In this document: piece after piece, positions 1 to 11,900 of the stretch
Numbering within the stretch: the first letter of the stretch is position 1
How the letters are laid out: every line of letters begins with the position of its first letter
DNA from: Saccoglossus kowalevskii
Taxonomy: Eukaryota; Hemichordata; Enteropneusta; Harrimaniidae
Length of the DNA stretch: 64,000 bases
Direction: 5' to 3'
NCBI RefSeq assembly: GCF_000003605.2
Contig: NW_003134352.1
Coordinates: 187,978-251,977 of the forward strand
Made by a program: the position numbers and the translations under genes
Notes under the pieces: model-generated
The model's database searches: none
Seen by the model: only the letters and a program-made list of their open reading frames with translations
What the model was told of the DNA's origin: nothing

Positions 1-535
1 TTCAGGACAAGCAACCATGACCTTAAAATTGAGAAAGGCAGACATAATAATGTGCCGCTGGATAAAAGAACATGTGATATGTGCAGCCAAAATATAGTTG
101 AGGATGAGCAACATTTTGTAATGAAATGTCCAGCTTACAGTCACCATAGGGACAAATTATTCCTGACTGCACAAAATAAAGTTCCAAATTTTGATAAAGA
201 AAATAGTCAGAATAAATTCATTTTGATTATGGCAAACCATACTCTAGCACCAGCCTTAGCTGTCTTCTTAAAAAACAGCTATGGAACAAAACAGCAACAA
301 CTATCAGTGTATTAGGCCACATTTTGTGTTCATTCCATATTCTGTATTCACCTTTGGCTGCAAATTGTCTTTATTGTTTTTGATTTGTTTTATTTTTTTT
401 AGAAAAGTTTTTATTTTTTGTTTTCTTTTTTAGATTGTAGTTTTTTTTTTTAATTTCTTTCTGTAAGACCCTTTTTATCCTTTCCTAGGGATTTTATGCG
501 TCTAATAAAAATATAATATAATATAATATTGTAAC
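1..535 (+). mobile_element. 3' end of a LINE (non-LTR retrotransposon)
   Basis: An open frame entering from the window edge runs to a TAG at 313-315. It encodes the typical C-terminal tail that follows the reverse transcriptase in many LINE proteins: a Cys-x2-Cys pair (CDMC), then DEQHF, a later Cys (KCPAY) and an Arg. After the stop comes an AT-rich 3' UTR ending in a short (TATAA)n-like tail near 505-530, as expected for a LINE 3' terminus. The element is 5'-truncated by the window, so its full length and clade (CR1, Jockey or similar) cannot be told. Family membership is inferred from motif pattern only. Confidence 0.7.
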
Positions 536-1488
536 GACCCAGTAGTATAAAGTGAATTGGATATGAATAAATGTGAATGTCAAGTTTAATAAATTTAAAC
601 ACTGTGATGTACAAACAAATCAGAGATTTAGCCGACTTTTGAGGACAATTTACAAAGCAATCCAACCCTCCATTTGTCAGCACGTGTGAACAAGGCTTTA
701 TGCATACCTCTACGATCCCCTGATGAATGCATCCCCCTGGAGGAACGTAAAGATTTATACATTCTAATATGTCACTTTGAAAGCAAGACACAAGTGGCGA
801 CAAGCCACATAACATGCATATTCACAATAACAATTTTACTACTATTGTATCTTTACACAAATTAGTCAGCATATTTTCATAAAAAATATTAGAAGATAGA
901 CCATATTGACTAATTACTGTGATACTTTTGTCTGTCATAACGTTTGTCATATTGCTATCCTACAACATATTTGCCCCACAAACCTGATTATCATAGTCAT
1001 GACTCTGTAAGATAAATATTGTATTGTATGCACATGTACATGTATGGTGTTTGCTCATAATGAATTGACTGTCTTTGAGCCAACTTCAACTACATAATTG
1101 AACAGAACACATATACTTGCAAATGGTTTATTTGTACTAATATGCTAGCTGGAAAAGATGTGGTGGTGAAAGTTGTCACGACTACGAAAGTGCATGCAAG
1201 AATTGAGGGTGACCTGTGTCAGAGGTCAGAGATTGATAATGTCACTAGTGTGGTGATTGCATTTCACGCTAGTGAAGATGAATGCTGGGCAATACCAGTA
1301 CCAGGTAGAGGCACAATGGCTGCTGAGTAAATCTTAAATACATGGTGAACTTGGCACTGGATCAAAATACAAGGACAGTATATGTATTGAGCAGTTATCG
1401 CTCCAATCAATGACTGAAAACATTTTGCACAATTTATCTTACTTGCCATTCTCTTTCCATGTTTTTCTTCTTTCTCTTGTTCCGCCAG
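536..1488. other. Non-coding stretch, nothing recognised
   Basis: AT-rich sequence with only short random open frames. No splice-bounded exon, repeat or RNA gene is recognised. If PDE1 begins upstream this is intron; otherwise it is intergenic. Confidence 0.5.
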
Positions 1489-1560
1489 CCGATCTGAGGA
1501 TATCGCCACGCAGTCAGTGGCTCTTAGAGTACCCCCTCTGAATATACAGAAACAGGACAG
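1489..1560 (+). CDS. PDE1: Candidate PDE1 upstream cassette exon (72 nt)
   Basis: A pyrimidine-rich tract (TTCTTTCTCTTGTTCCGCCAG) precedes an open 72-nt segment that enters and leaves in phase 2, the phase needed to join the AG|G junction of the core PDE1 exon at 5456. It would encode a stretch including SEDIATQSVALR and ending KQDR. The donor (CAG|GTTGGA) is weak. No PDE1 homology is recognisable, as expected for the variable N-terminus. The case rests on phase and acceptor only. Confidence 0.33.
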
Positions 1561-2798
1561 GTTGGAGTGATTCTTAGTCTATATAGGTCATAATATACTA
1601 ATACAATCACTGTTAATTGTGTGTCTTACACTGACATCACAGTTTAGCTATAAAAAATGTTCCTGCCAACAAATTTGTAAAACTATTCTGTGTATGAATC
1701 TCTTAAAAAAAGTTCATTCATGGAAACTTTATTTTGAGATGAAAACTAAGCATAAACTGATTAAATTGTAATAAAAGTAAGAGGCAGGAAATGATTTTGT
1801 AGTTAAGGATTTGAACAAATTTACTAACTCCTATTATTTCTTAATATTTTAATTAACAAAACTAGTAAAATGTGGCACTAGTCAGATTCTGCATGTTTCC
1901 AAATATTTTCCCACTTTTTGCATGCTTTCCATTTTCACTTTTTTCAACTTTCATCACCTTTTTCTCGCAAAAATTTTACCAAAATAAAAATATAAATAAT
2001 TTAGAATATTTTTGTTTTTTAAAACTTTTTGCTGGATCAAAATTAAGTTTAATTTAAAATAACAGAAATACATGTTTGCACTTTATTCAGAAAAAATCAA
2101 CAATACTTTTATATATTACAAATTTATAGAATTCCTTTAAGATGATATTGACGGAATATTGATTGATGGTCCAAACCCGATCCACTGTGTCATCCTTCCT
2201 TCCATCCATCCATCCATCATCATTCTGGACAGTTCTAAAACAAGCGCCATCTTTGAGAATGACAGTGTATTCTTTTGTTTTTTCAAATTTTAATTAAATT
2301 GTGGGAAAATATTTGGAAATGTGCTGTTAATGTGAATCAGATTTGCTAGGAAAATTTAAAAAAAGTAGATATGTTAGACGTAAAATATGTTGCTTACAAA
2401 AAAAAATTATTTTTGGGAAAGTGATTGTAATGCTCAATGAGCACCGACTTGTAGCAAAAATAAATACTGTTTACTTGTAATTTAATACTCTTTAAAAATT
2501 TATAAACAAATTTAATATAATTAACCTTGAATTTATTAATGAAAAATACACAATAAAACTAAATTTTTCTTTGTTAGGAATTTTGTATAATATTGTTAAA
2601 TAAAATAAACTCTCTGTAAAAAATAAAATTAATGTATAATTCTTGCTTCAGTTTGCTTTGCCAGGTTGCCTTTTCACCTGCCTGCCGTCTTTGCACTGTC
2701 TTTTTGACACAAGCAAATTTGCTGGTGAGAAAAGTTACATTTTGCATATTATTTTTAGTTGTCAGTGTCATTATTCTTTTCTGCTCTCTACCCTTTAG
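1561..2798. other. Intron or intergenic; short CCAT repeat
   Basis: AT-rich and without coding signal. A short TTCC/CCAT simple repeat sits at about 2195-2222. Nothing else is recognised. Confidence 0.5.
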
Positions 2799-2831
2799 TT
2801 CAGTCCAAGTGCGCCACCAAGAGCTTGACAG
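2799..2831 (+). CDS. PDE1: Candidate PDE1 microexon (33 nt)
   Basis: A strong pyrimidine tract ending CTCTACCCTTTAG precedes 33 nt that end at a strong donor (ACAG|GTAAAT). The exon is phase 2 on both sides, so it can be included or skipped without changing frame before the core exon at 5456. It would add SVQVRHQELD and complete an Arg codon at the junction. Good splice sites plus matching phase make it a reasonable cassette; there is no homology evidence. Confidence 0.42.
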
Positions 2832-4376
2832 GTAAATGTATTTGCCAATAAGTAGAAGAGCGCCCTCTTTTAGCATTTGGTTTTCCTTTTGTTTTTCTGC
2901 CAATCTTCTCTAACCTAAAGTAGATGCATCTCCTGTAGTTGCTTGTGCTCTGTGTATGTTAAATGTCGATTTTGCTGCAGTGTTTATTTATTCTGATTCT
3001 TTTGTTTTTATGCAAATTGAATTGGAATTCTAATGAGTAATAATAATTTTTGTATTTTTAAGTAAACACAGACAGTTAATTCAGTAGGCAATAATCCATC
3101 CACCAGGGGTATTCTGAAGCCAGAATGTATGAATAATTTTTAAAATAACAAATAAACAGAATGTTAGTACAGCTAGTAATGTAACATAATTATATTAGTG
3201 TTAGTAACGGCAAAACCACTTGCACCAAAAATATTATCACGTTATTAACTGTAGTTTTGCTTTTAAAGATCACTTTAAAACGAATTAATTTAACAAGTCT
3301 CTGAACTGGCTAGTTATCGCTGTTACTGGGTGGCGTGTAACCTGTATTTGCTCTCCCAGTTTCTCTGATAAACTGCTTTTTTATGTATGCAGTGCTATAT
3401 TATCCAAGTAAATCGCTGTAGTTGCATGTTTAATGTAATATTGACTAGAATCCTTTTGTTCTGCTGACAGAAGGCTGTCTAATCATTCCTTTACAGGTTA
3501 TTGTACTCCATTTGACTTTGTTTATTTTATTTATTACCAAGTTTATTTACGTTTTGTTTTGTTTTCATTCAATTTAATTTGATTAAGGAAGTTGAAAAAA
3601 ACTATTTATTGTTGCGTACTTGGCAATATCAGGTGGCATTCTATTTGGAAATTTCCTCTTGAAAATTCGGCTCTAATATTTCAACTAAGCAGTGGTGACG
3701 TCAGCCAAACTTTGATACAAAAAAAGATCAAATGTAACCTAAGTACTTGACTATTCCACTGGTTACATGCTCTAAGGCTTGAATGGCTGCTCATATGCCA
3801 CAAACCGTGCTCACTCGGTGACCGTGGCATTTATTGGCAGATTGTTTTTCCATCTTTTCCATTCAAAAAATTGCAATGATTTTTTTTTATAATTAACCAA
3901 GTTCCATGAATTGATTAATTTCATAATTTGTATGAGGTATTATTACATTTATCCAAAAACATTTGGTACATGACCAACATTTTCTTTTCTTATAATAACA
4001 AAAAAATTATAAAAATAATAATAATATGACCTTGTAAAGCAGAAAGCAATATGTTTACAAAATATTTTTTAAAAAATCAAAAGACCTTTTTGAAACTGTA
4101 TTGAGCAGCCTTAAGAATCTGTTGATGATTTGCTTTGAAAAAATGTGTTCAAGAATGCCCACCTTAAAATGTTTTTAAGGAACGAGATGATTAGAAATTT
4201 TCAGCTTCCTAAGGTAAAATGTTGTGAAAAGAAAATCCCTCAGTTTTGATATTTGTTTTATGTTGCATGTTGCTCTTATTTTAATTGTCCTTTGATTTCT
4301 TTCCCTTTTTTCCCAAAAAATTGTACATTATATACATGATGTTGTGATGTGACTTTACCCTTGTGATATGGTTTCC
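2832..4376. other. Non-coding stretch upstream of PDE1 N-terminal exon
   Basis: AT-rich, no exon or named repeat recognised. The last ~100 bases before 4377 are pyrimidine-rich and then AT-rich and may hold the promoter or 5' UTR of the short PDE1 form, but no clear TATA box or initiator can be assigned. Confidence 0.4.
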
Positions 4377-4516
4377 ATGGTGACAAACCCAAGACCCCCA
4401 GGCGAGCAAAACAGTAACACTGATGACAACAGTTCCCCTGACAACAACAATGTGTCAGACACCGAAGATAAAAAATCTGTCTCCAGCACCTCCAGTAAGC
4501 AGTCAGGGTCAAGCAG
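4377..4516 (+). CDS. PDE1: PDE1 alternative N-terminal exon
   Basis: ATG at 4377 sits in TTTCCATGG (G at +4) and opens 46 codons of Asn/Asp/Ser-rich sequence (starts MVTNPRPPGEQN, ends SSKQSGSS) before a donor AAGCAG|GTAACC. It ends with two bases of an Arg codon, exactly completing the core exon at 5456. It has no basic amphipathic calmodulin-binding helix, so it would give a short isoform. Whether it is a true first exon or part of a longer spliced exon cannot be decided here. Confidence 0.68.
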
Positions 4517-7500
4517 GTAACCGTGGTAACAAAATAGTTCTTATACTCCGCTGAACTTGAAGAGGAAGCTTGCTGTTGCGTTTATATTTCACTGGTGGAA
4601 TGAAGCAGTCTCTAAATTCTTTGCCACATTTGCTATCAAATAATACATTTTACCTCTAAAAATAATTCGTAAACAAATATAAAATTGTTGTAAAATTTTT
4701 GTTGACATTTCTAACAAAAATTAGGTAGTATTTTAATGACACAAGAAAATACTAACGAAGGTAAAGTGTAAAGAGATAATCATATTCTATGAAAACTAAT
4801 GTAGGCACATATAAAAAGTTTAACATACACGTACATGCAGGTAGCTTAACTCGTAGAATATGTTGATCAAATCAGACTGAACACTGTGTTACGTCCTGGT
4901 ATTGTGTATATAAACCGAGTTGAGTATCACTCGACTTTGGTGAGTCTTGTTCTTATAGTATAACTCGCATAATCTGTCCATGAGCTGTATTGTCCTAGTA
5001 TCCATGTCATAATAAATGGACTAACATTAATTTGTCATGCCATCATTTTTAGTCATATTTCATTTTTCATATTTCATATAACTACATGTGTTAGATTGGT
5101 ATGTTAGTGATGGTAGCTTGTCTCAGTAGGGTGTGTATATAATATAATATTAAGGTGGTTACCATGACAACTATATTAATGTTGCCTAGTGAGTTCTTAT
5201 AGCATTAACTGTTTTGGGTATCAACTAATGCCTGAGTTATCTTGCTTCCCATGCAGTTCATTTGCATAAGCTCATCTGCCTGCTTTAGGTGACTTTAGAC
5301 CGGGACTTTTTAATCCCAACTTTTATTGCTGATTGCTACACTCATTAATATTTTCATCCTGTTGCTAGGTAACCAGTGTTTTGTTCTCATACGTCATCGT
5401 CTTCATGTATTCTCCATCACTGTCCCTCATTTGCATGATCTCCTCCTGTTGGTAGGCGGCTTTTTGACGAAGACGATGAGTTGTCGGAAGTGCATCCTGA
5501 TGCGGTGCCAAACGAGGTTCGAGACTGGTTAGCGTCAACATTTACACGACAGTTTAGTAAAGCAGGAAGATCAAGCGATGAGAAACCCAAATTCCGCAGT
5601 ATTGTTCAGGCTGTTAGAGCAGGCATATTTGTGGATAGGTAAGTTTGTTTTCTTCATTTTTTTTTTTCAATTGTTACCTTAGACATGATGGTTATCTTAC
5701 TTATTCTGTGTGCAGTATACCTTTAAGCCAATTTGTTGCGTCATTGACAAAGAGATTTTTTATGACACAACGAATCAATGCAGGCATACTGTCTGTCTGG
5801 TGAGTTATGAATTATTTGTTTCACTATCAGGATAGTATGATGCAATCAAATTACCCACAAACCTATCTTTACTCTTAACCTTTTCAGCACCAAAGTCAAC
5901 TTCAGGCACCATCCACAAAATAGTTCCATTTAGAGTCAGTTTTTTTCCCACATAAAATTTTGCGAAAATTTCCAAATTTTGAAACAAAAACTAGAACCAA
6001 TATCATATTTTGTCTATGTGGTCCAAAATTAAGATTGAATTTAGTGCAAATTACAAAAAATGGGAACAAATTTATCCAAGAAAAAATTTTGGTGCTCAAA
6101 GGATTAATGTTATAAACAAAATTAATATTTAATATTCTTGGAGAATTTACGCAAGTTGCTCAGTGCTAATTTTGATTGGATGGAACAGTGGATCAGATGC
6201 AGTATGAAACTGATGCTTCTTTTTTATTAGCACACATAAAAAGTCAAATAAATTGTACAAGATGATAAAAGCGGTTGGAGTAAACATTTTACAACAAATT
6301 TCTTGATTTCTTGTTAGGATACCAATACAACATGATCAATATTGTACTCAATATTTTATTTTTCACAGTATTCTAGTGACAATAAAATCTGTGATTATAT
6401 GATATATATTTGCATGTGACCCTAAAAATTACAGTGGGATTGTAAAAAAAAAAATTCTCAATGAACCCTTCATGTCAGCTATTTTTACATAATAATATGT
6501 GCTTGCAATAGAACATATATGGTAGTAGTGTTTTCATTATTTCTTTTTGTCACAGGATATATAGGAGACTTAGTGGTATGTCAGGGATCACCTATCCACC
6601 ATCTGTTATCAATCTGTTCAAGGTATGTCATAGCGCCCTCTGTGGTCAAACATGTGCAATGCTGTGCTTTTGTTTTACCACTGTCTGTACAGAACCTACA
6701 TTTATACAAGATTTGGTTATATTCAGCCAAATCCAGTTTATGCTGCCTTTTTTTGCATTTTTAAAGTGAAGACATGTAATAATATTTTTTTTTTGCCCTA
6801 TTTGTTCATTTGTTCATCCAGTTTTGTTGAATGTTTTTTCTATAGGGACCAGCAAGAAGTCCACGAACTGCAAGTATTCGGAAATAATTTATTGAAAGGA
6901 GTTAATATAATGTATTATAATACTAAAACAATAACCTCAAATAAATTAAAATTAGTTTGTGTGTGCTTGCATCCCAAATATTTTGTGTGGTTTTGTGCAT
7001 GAACCAGGCTCCACTCATCTAAGATACAATAAAACTTAGTCTGTCATTTGACCTGCCTCTGGTTATAAATTTTTTTCCCGGGGAATTTCATTGAAATCCT
7101 ATCATAGTCTTATTAATCTGGAATGTCTATGTTGTATAGGCCTAGTAAAATAATTAGTGATTTGGTTCTGTGAGGTGTACAAAATTGAATGATGGTGTTC
7201 TACTATTCTCTTCAACCATTGATTTCTATTGCATTGTTTCAGTTTCAGTCCACAACAGCACAAACAATGCATGGTGTACTCACTAGTTGCCATTGTGTGA
7301 CCAACATTGACATCATTCTATCAGCCAATATTTCTGTATTCCCTCACTCACTCAAAATTTATTCTTTCATCCACTTTTTGTAATGCTGTGTGTTCTCACC
7401 GAAATTCTGATAAGTTCTTTCCCCAAATTGAGTCACTTTGGCATACCATTTGTCATGTTATTCATGGTTCAGGGCTACTTGCATAAGTTAATCTCATCTA

Positions 7501-8925
7501 ATCCAACGTAGATTTAAATAATTAATAATAATGATCATAAAATAAAGTGGCTGCTTTTCAAGGTTCATTATTAACACGTACTAATGGGTGAACATTTCTT
7601 GCAGCTTGGTTTTACTTTTTGTTTTTAGCCCTTTCATCATATTGTTGAACTTTGTAACTTTTCATGAAACGAAGCTCAGTCTACATCTGTGGACGAAACC
7701 TATAACTAATAAATCAAATGTACTCAATATAGAAATCTTTCATCTAGCTTTTATGGTAGAAATATAGTTTGACTGAAAGGGTTGATTTATATTTGATGGC
7801 GACTTAATAGATCCACTACACTGTGATAGCTAGTTTTAATAATGAAATACCAAATTTGTTGTATTTGAACTACCGTAAACACATTTAAAGAAATTGCCTT
7901 TCATGTACGGTACATTGACATGTAATAATAAACTAAAATTTACTGTAAAACATGTTGAAAAAGCGACATGCAATTTTAGCGAAATGTTGATTTAGCGAAT
8001 CTTCCTTGTTATTGTTGATTTTCTGTTTTCACAATACTTGTCTGTTGCATGCTAAAACAAATGCGCAGTTATCACCTCGATAAAAACAAAGAAAAACTGT
8101 CAGCGCCCCAGATATTTAAGTTCCGGATTACTGTATACAAATCCCCCAAGCCTTGGCCATTTTGAATTTATAATAAAGTCATTAGCGACATCTTGAATTA
8201 GCGAATCAGTTCTCTCGCTAAATTCACTAAATTTGCGAAAAAGACATGTTTTACAGAATATATCTCTGAAGTGAAACTGGGCTTCTAATTTATGCATGTG
8301 TTTAGTATCTATTCACAAGTGATATTAAAATTGGGTCGTTTCTGGTAAGGTTGATCTGTTAAGTCATAGCTTATGAATAAAAAATTACTAACTTTAAATA
8401 ATTGTCTTAAAGCGATGCCACAGTCGTCAAACAGTATGTGCTCAAATTTCATGTAAACGATAAATATTTTTATGTTTACATGTATATCGAACACAACATG
8501 GTGTGAGGACTGGTGCTTAAATGTGTGACTGGTGATGGTTTAAGGTGTTATAAAAGTGTTCCTGATTGGTTAATAAGACCCTTCATAGATCACATGATCA
8601 GTGAATTATCCAATACCATAACAGCTTCTACAATTTCCTTATTTCTGTAGAATGTTGATGATTGGTCATTTAATGTGTTTGCTCTTAATGATGCGAGTGA
8701 CAATCATGCTATGAAGTACATGGCGTATGAACTTTTTACGAGATATGACCTTATATCTAAATTCAAGGTAAGTATGATGCAGCAAATTTTAAAAATATAA
8801 TTTTTGCCTTATTTTCATTGGTTATGCATATAATTCCAGAGTAACATCAATTATCACCTGTGGCTCAGATTGATACAAAACTATGGTGGTAAAGTACTTA
8901 TGTTTGCTGACGTCAATCTAAAAGG

Positions 8926-8956
<31 letters not shown>

Positions 8957-11900
8957 GTTTTTATTACATTTGTTTATTTATGTCTTGTCATTCTCTTTAC
9001 CTTACTAAACTCTCTGATGATTTAGTTGTGTAATAAAGTAATTATTAATAAAGATTATAACATTTTGCATGCACAGTAAGCTAATTTTGTTTCCTTCCCT
9101 TTTATTTGTCTATTCAAGATACATTTTGTATTGTAGTCATTTAATTGCCGTCAGTTAAACCTTGAACGCAAATGGCAACTGACTTCTCAAATAGAGTTCC
9201 ATTCTCTCCCATCACCATATCCACTGTTCCAACTACTATGGTTCATAAATCAGTTGACACAATGACATAAAAGAATGGTACATTATAAGCTGTCCGTTTT
9301 GCACACATACACATATACATGTACGTGTACGCAGTGACTGATTCAGTCGTTTGCACCCAAAAATGAAATCATGGTGTTGTTTACTGCTGTTGTATTTAAT
9401 GTACGTGTTCCTAAAACAACTTATGGGCAATGTTGCCATAGTATATAATGGTGATCAGTGAGCGTTACTTGTTTAATACCAGGCATTCGCATGCTGGTTG
9501 GCATAAATGTAAACATACAACGTCACAGTGTAACGGCCTAGTTGTTCTCAACAAAATTTGGATAAGCTCTTTCCTACAATTGAGTCACAGTGGCATACCA
9601 TTTGTCATGTTATTCATGGTTCAGGGATACTTGCATATAAAGTTAATCTCATCTAATCCAACATAAATTTAAATAACGGTCTATTTGTTGGGGCGAAAAT
9701 AAGTTGTTGTTCTTTCACTGTCAATACAATTTCAGCAGTCATTTGCATTTAAAATCATTTGACAGATGCACTTCCTTTTAAAGCGAGGGAGTCGTCACCT
9801 GCCATGCGTCAGATGGCCTGAACGTGTCATTGTTTACAAACAAGCGTCTACCCATGAGCCTTTGTGTTTTTAGCGTGTGTTATCGTCGCTTGGGACTCAA
9901 TTCCCGCGTGTACGCAGGTGATGACCCTCCTGCTTTAAGATGCTGTCTGTGAAAAGTATTTGTGGTGCGAAAGTCACAAACTGAGTGTATAACTGACATG
10001 ATATCATTTTATATTTTCAGATTCCTGTTACTAATTTGAATGCTTTCCTAGATGCATTAGAGGCTGGCTATAGTAAATACAAGAATCCATATCATAATTT
10101 AGTACACGCAGCAGATGTTACACAAACAGTTCATCATGTTATGGTACATACAGGTCTTATGGTGAGTATCATCAACATCACACTTCATATTTATAGCTTA
10201 TCCTGTTACTTAAGCAGTGGATCCGTGTGTGATTTAGCTCTGATACTGTAAAAACTCTTGGAAGTTATTTTTGCTATTTTTCGCTCAAGGGGTGATTTCA
10301 ACTTGACAGAAAAAAAGTGAGAATAAACTCCATACTAAACATCTGAAAAGTTTTTTGGGAGAAAATTTATTCAAGCTAAAATTTTGTATTTTGATGTGTA
10401 CTACCCATATATAGCAACATTATTTCAATATATCTTCTCACTAGCCCTACAAACTTGTACCATGTGTAATTAGTATATCAAAATATATATTATACACATA
10501 ATTTCGTTTATCACTCTTTAAAATTCAGATGACCACACCTCTCATTGTTTATGTGCATATCTAATTAGGAAGTGATCATAATTTGTTTGTGATTGGATTA
10601 TTTAAATTGCCTCAAAATTCAGATGACCACACCTCTCATTATTTGTGTGCATATCTAATTAGGCAGTGATCATAACTTGTTTGTGATTGGATTATTTAAA
10701 TTGCCTCAAAATTCAGATGACCACACCTCTCATTATTATTTATGTGCATACCTAATTAGGCAGTGATCATAACTTGTTTGTGATTGGATTATTTAAATTG
10801 CCTCAACATTCAGATGACCACACCTCTCATTATTTGTGTGCATATCTAATTAGGCAGTGATCATAACTTGTTTGTGATCGGATTATTTAAATTGCCTCAA
10901 AATTCAGATGACCACACCTCTCATTATTTGTGTGCATATCTAATTAGGCAGTGATCATAACTTGTCTGTGATTGGATTATTTAAATTGCCTCAAAATTCA
11001 GATGACCACACCTCTCATTATTTGTGTGCATATCTAATTAGGCAGTGATCATAACTTGTTTGTGATTGGATTATTTAAATTGCCTCAAAATTCAGATGAC
11101 CACACCTCATTATTTGTGTGCATATCTAATTAGGCAGTGATCATAACTTGTTTGTGATTGGATTATTTAAATTGCCTCAAAATTCACCACTCATTATTTA
11201 TGTGCATATCTAATTAGGCAGTGATCATAACTTGTTTGTGATTGGATTATTTAAATTGCCTCAAAATTCAGATGACCACACCTCTCATTATTTGTGTGCA
11301 TATCTAACTAGGCAGTGATCATAACTTGTTTGTGATTGGATTGTTTAAATTGCTTCAAAATTCAGATGACCACACCTCTCATTATCTGTGTGCATGTCTA
11401 ATTAGGCAGTGATCATAACTTGTTTGTGATTGGATTATTTAAATTGCCTCAAAATTCACCACTCATTATTTATGTGCATATCTAATTAGTCAGTGATCAT
11501 AACCTGTTTGTATTTTTCAGCACTGGTTAACAGATTTAGAGATATATGCATCATTATTAGCAGCCCTAATTCATGATTATGAACACACAGGTACCACAAA
11601 CACCTTTCATATTAATTCAAGGTAAGTTCCCATAATTTCTTACATTCAGAGTACATGTATAGATGTTAGGAATAAGCAGTGATTCACAGCTACCCACAAT
11701 GCAACATGATCACATTGTGTATACTACTTCCTGTTTACAAAGACATATTTCATCAAAGTTCAAAATTCTGATTCTTTGTGTTTCTGCATACTGCTTTAAT
11801 TTAGAGCAAGAGGATTAGAGGATTTTCATGAATGAATTATAATATTATTGCCAGATGGGAGAAAATGTAAAACTGTTTATTTTTTGTGCTATTCTCGATC

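Noticed and set aside
1142-1330. 62-residue frame as a PDE1 first exon
   Set aside because: No donor in a usable phase and no similarity to PDE1 N-termini.
4885-5040. Possible lone LTR (TATATAAA box, then AATAAA, then CA)
   Set aside because: No second copy, no clear TG...CA ends and no target duplication seen; left unassigned.
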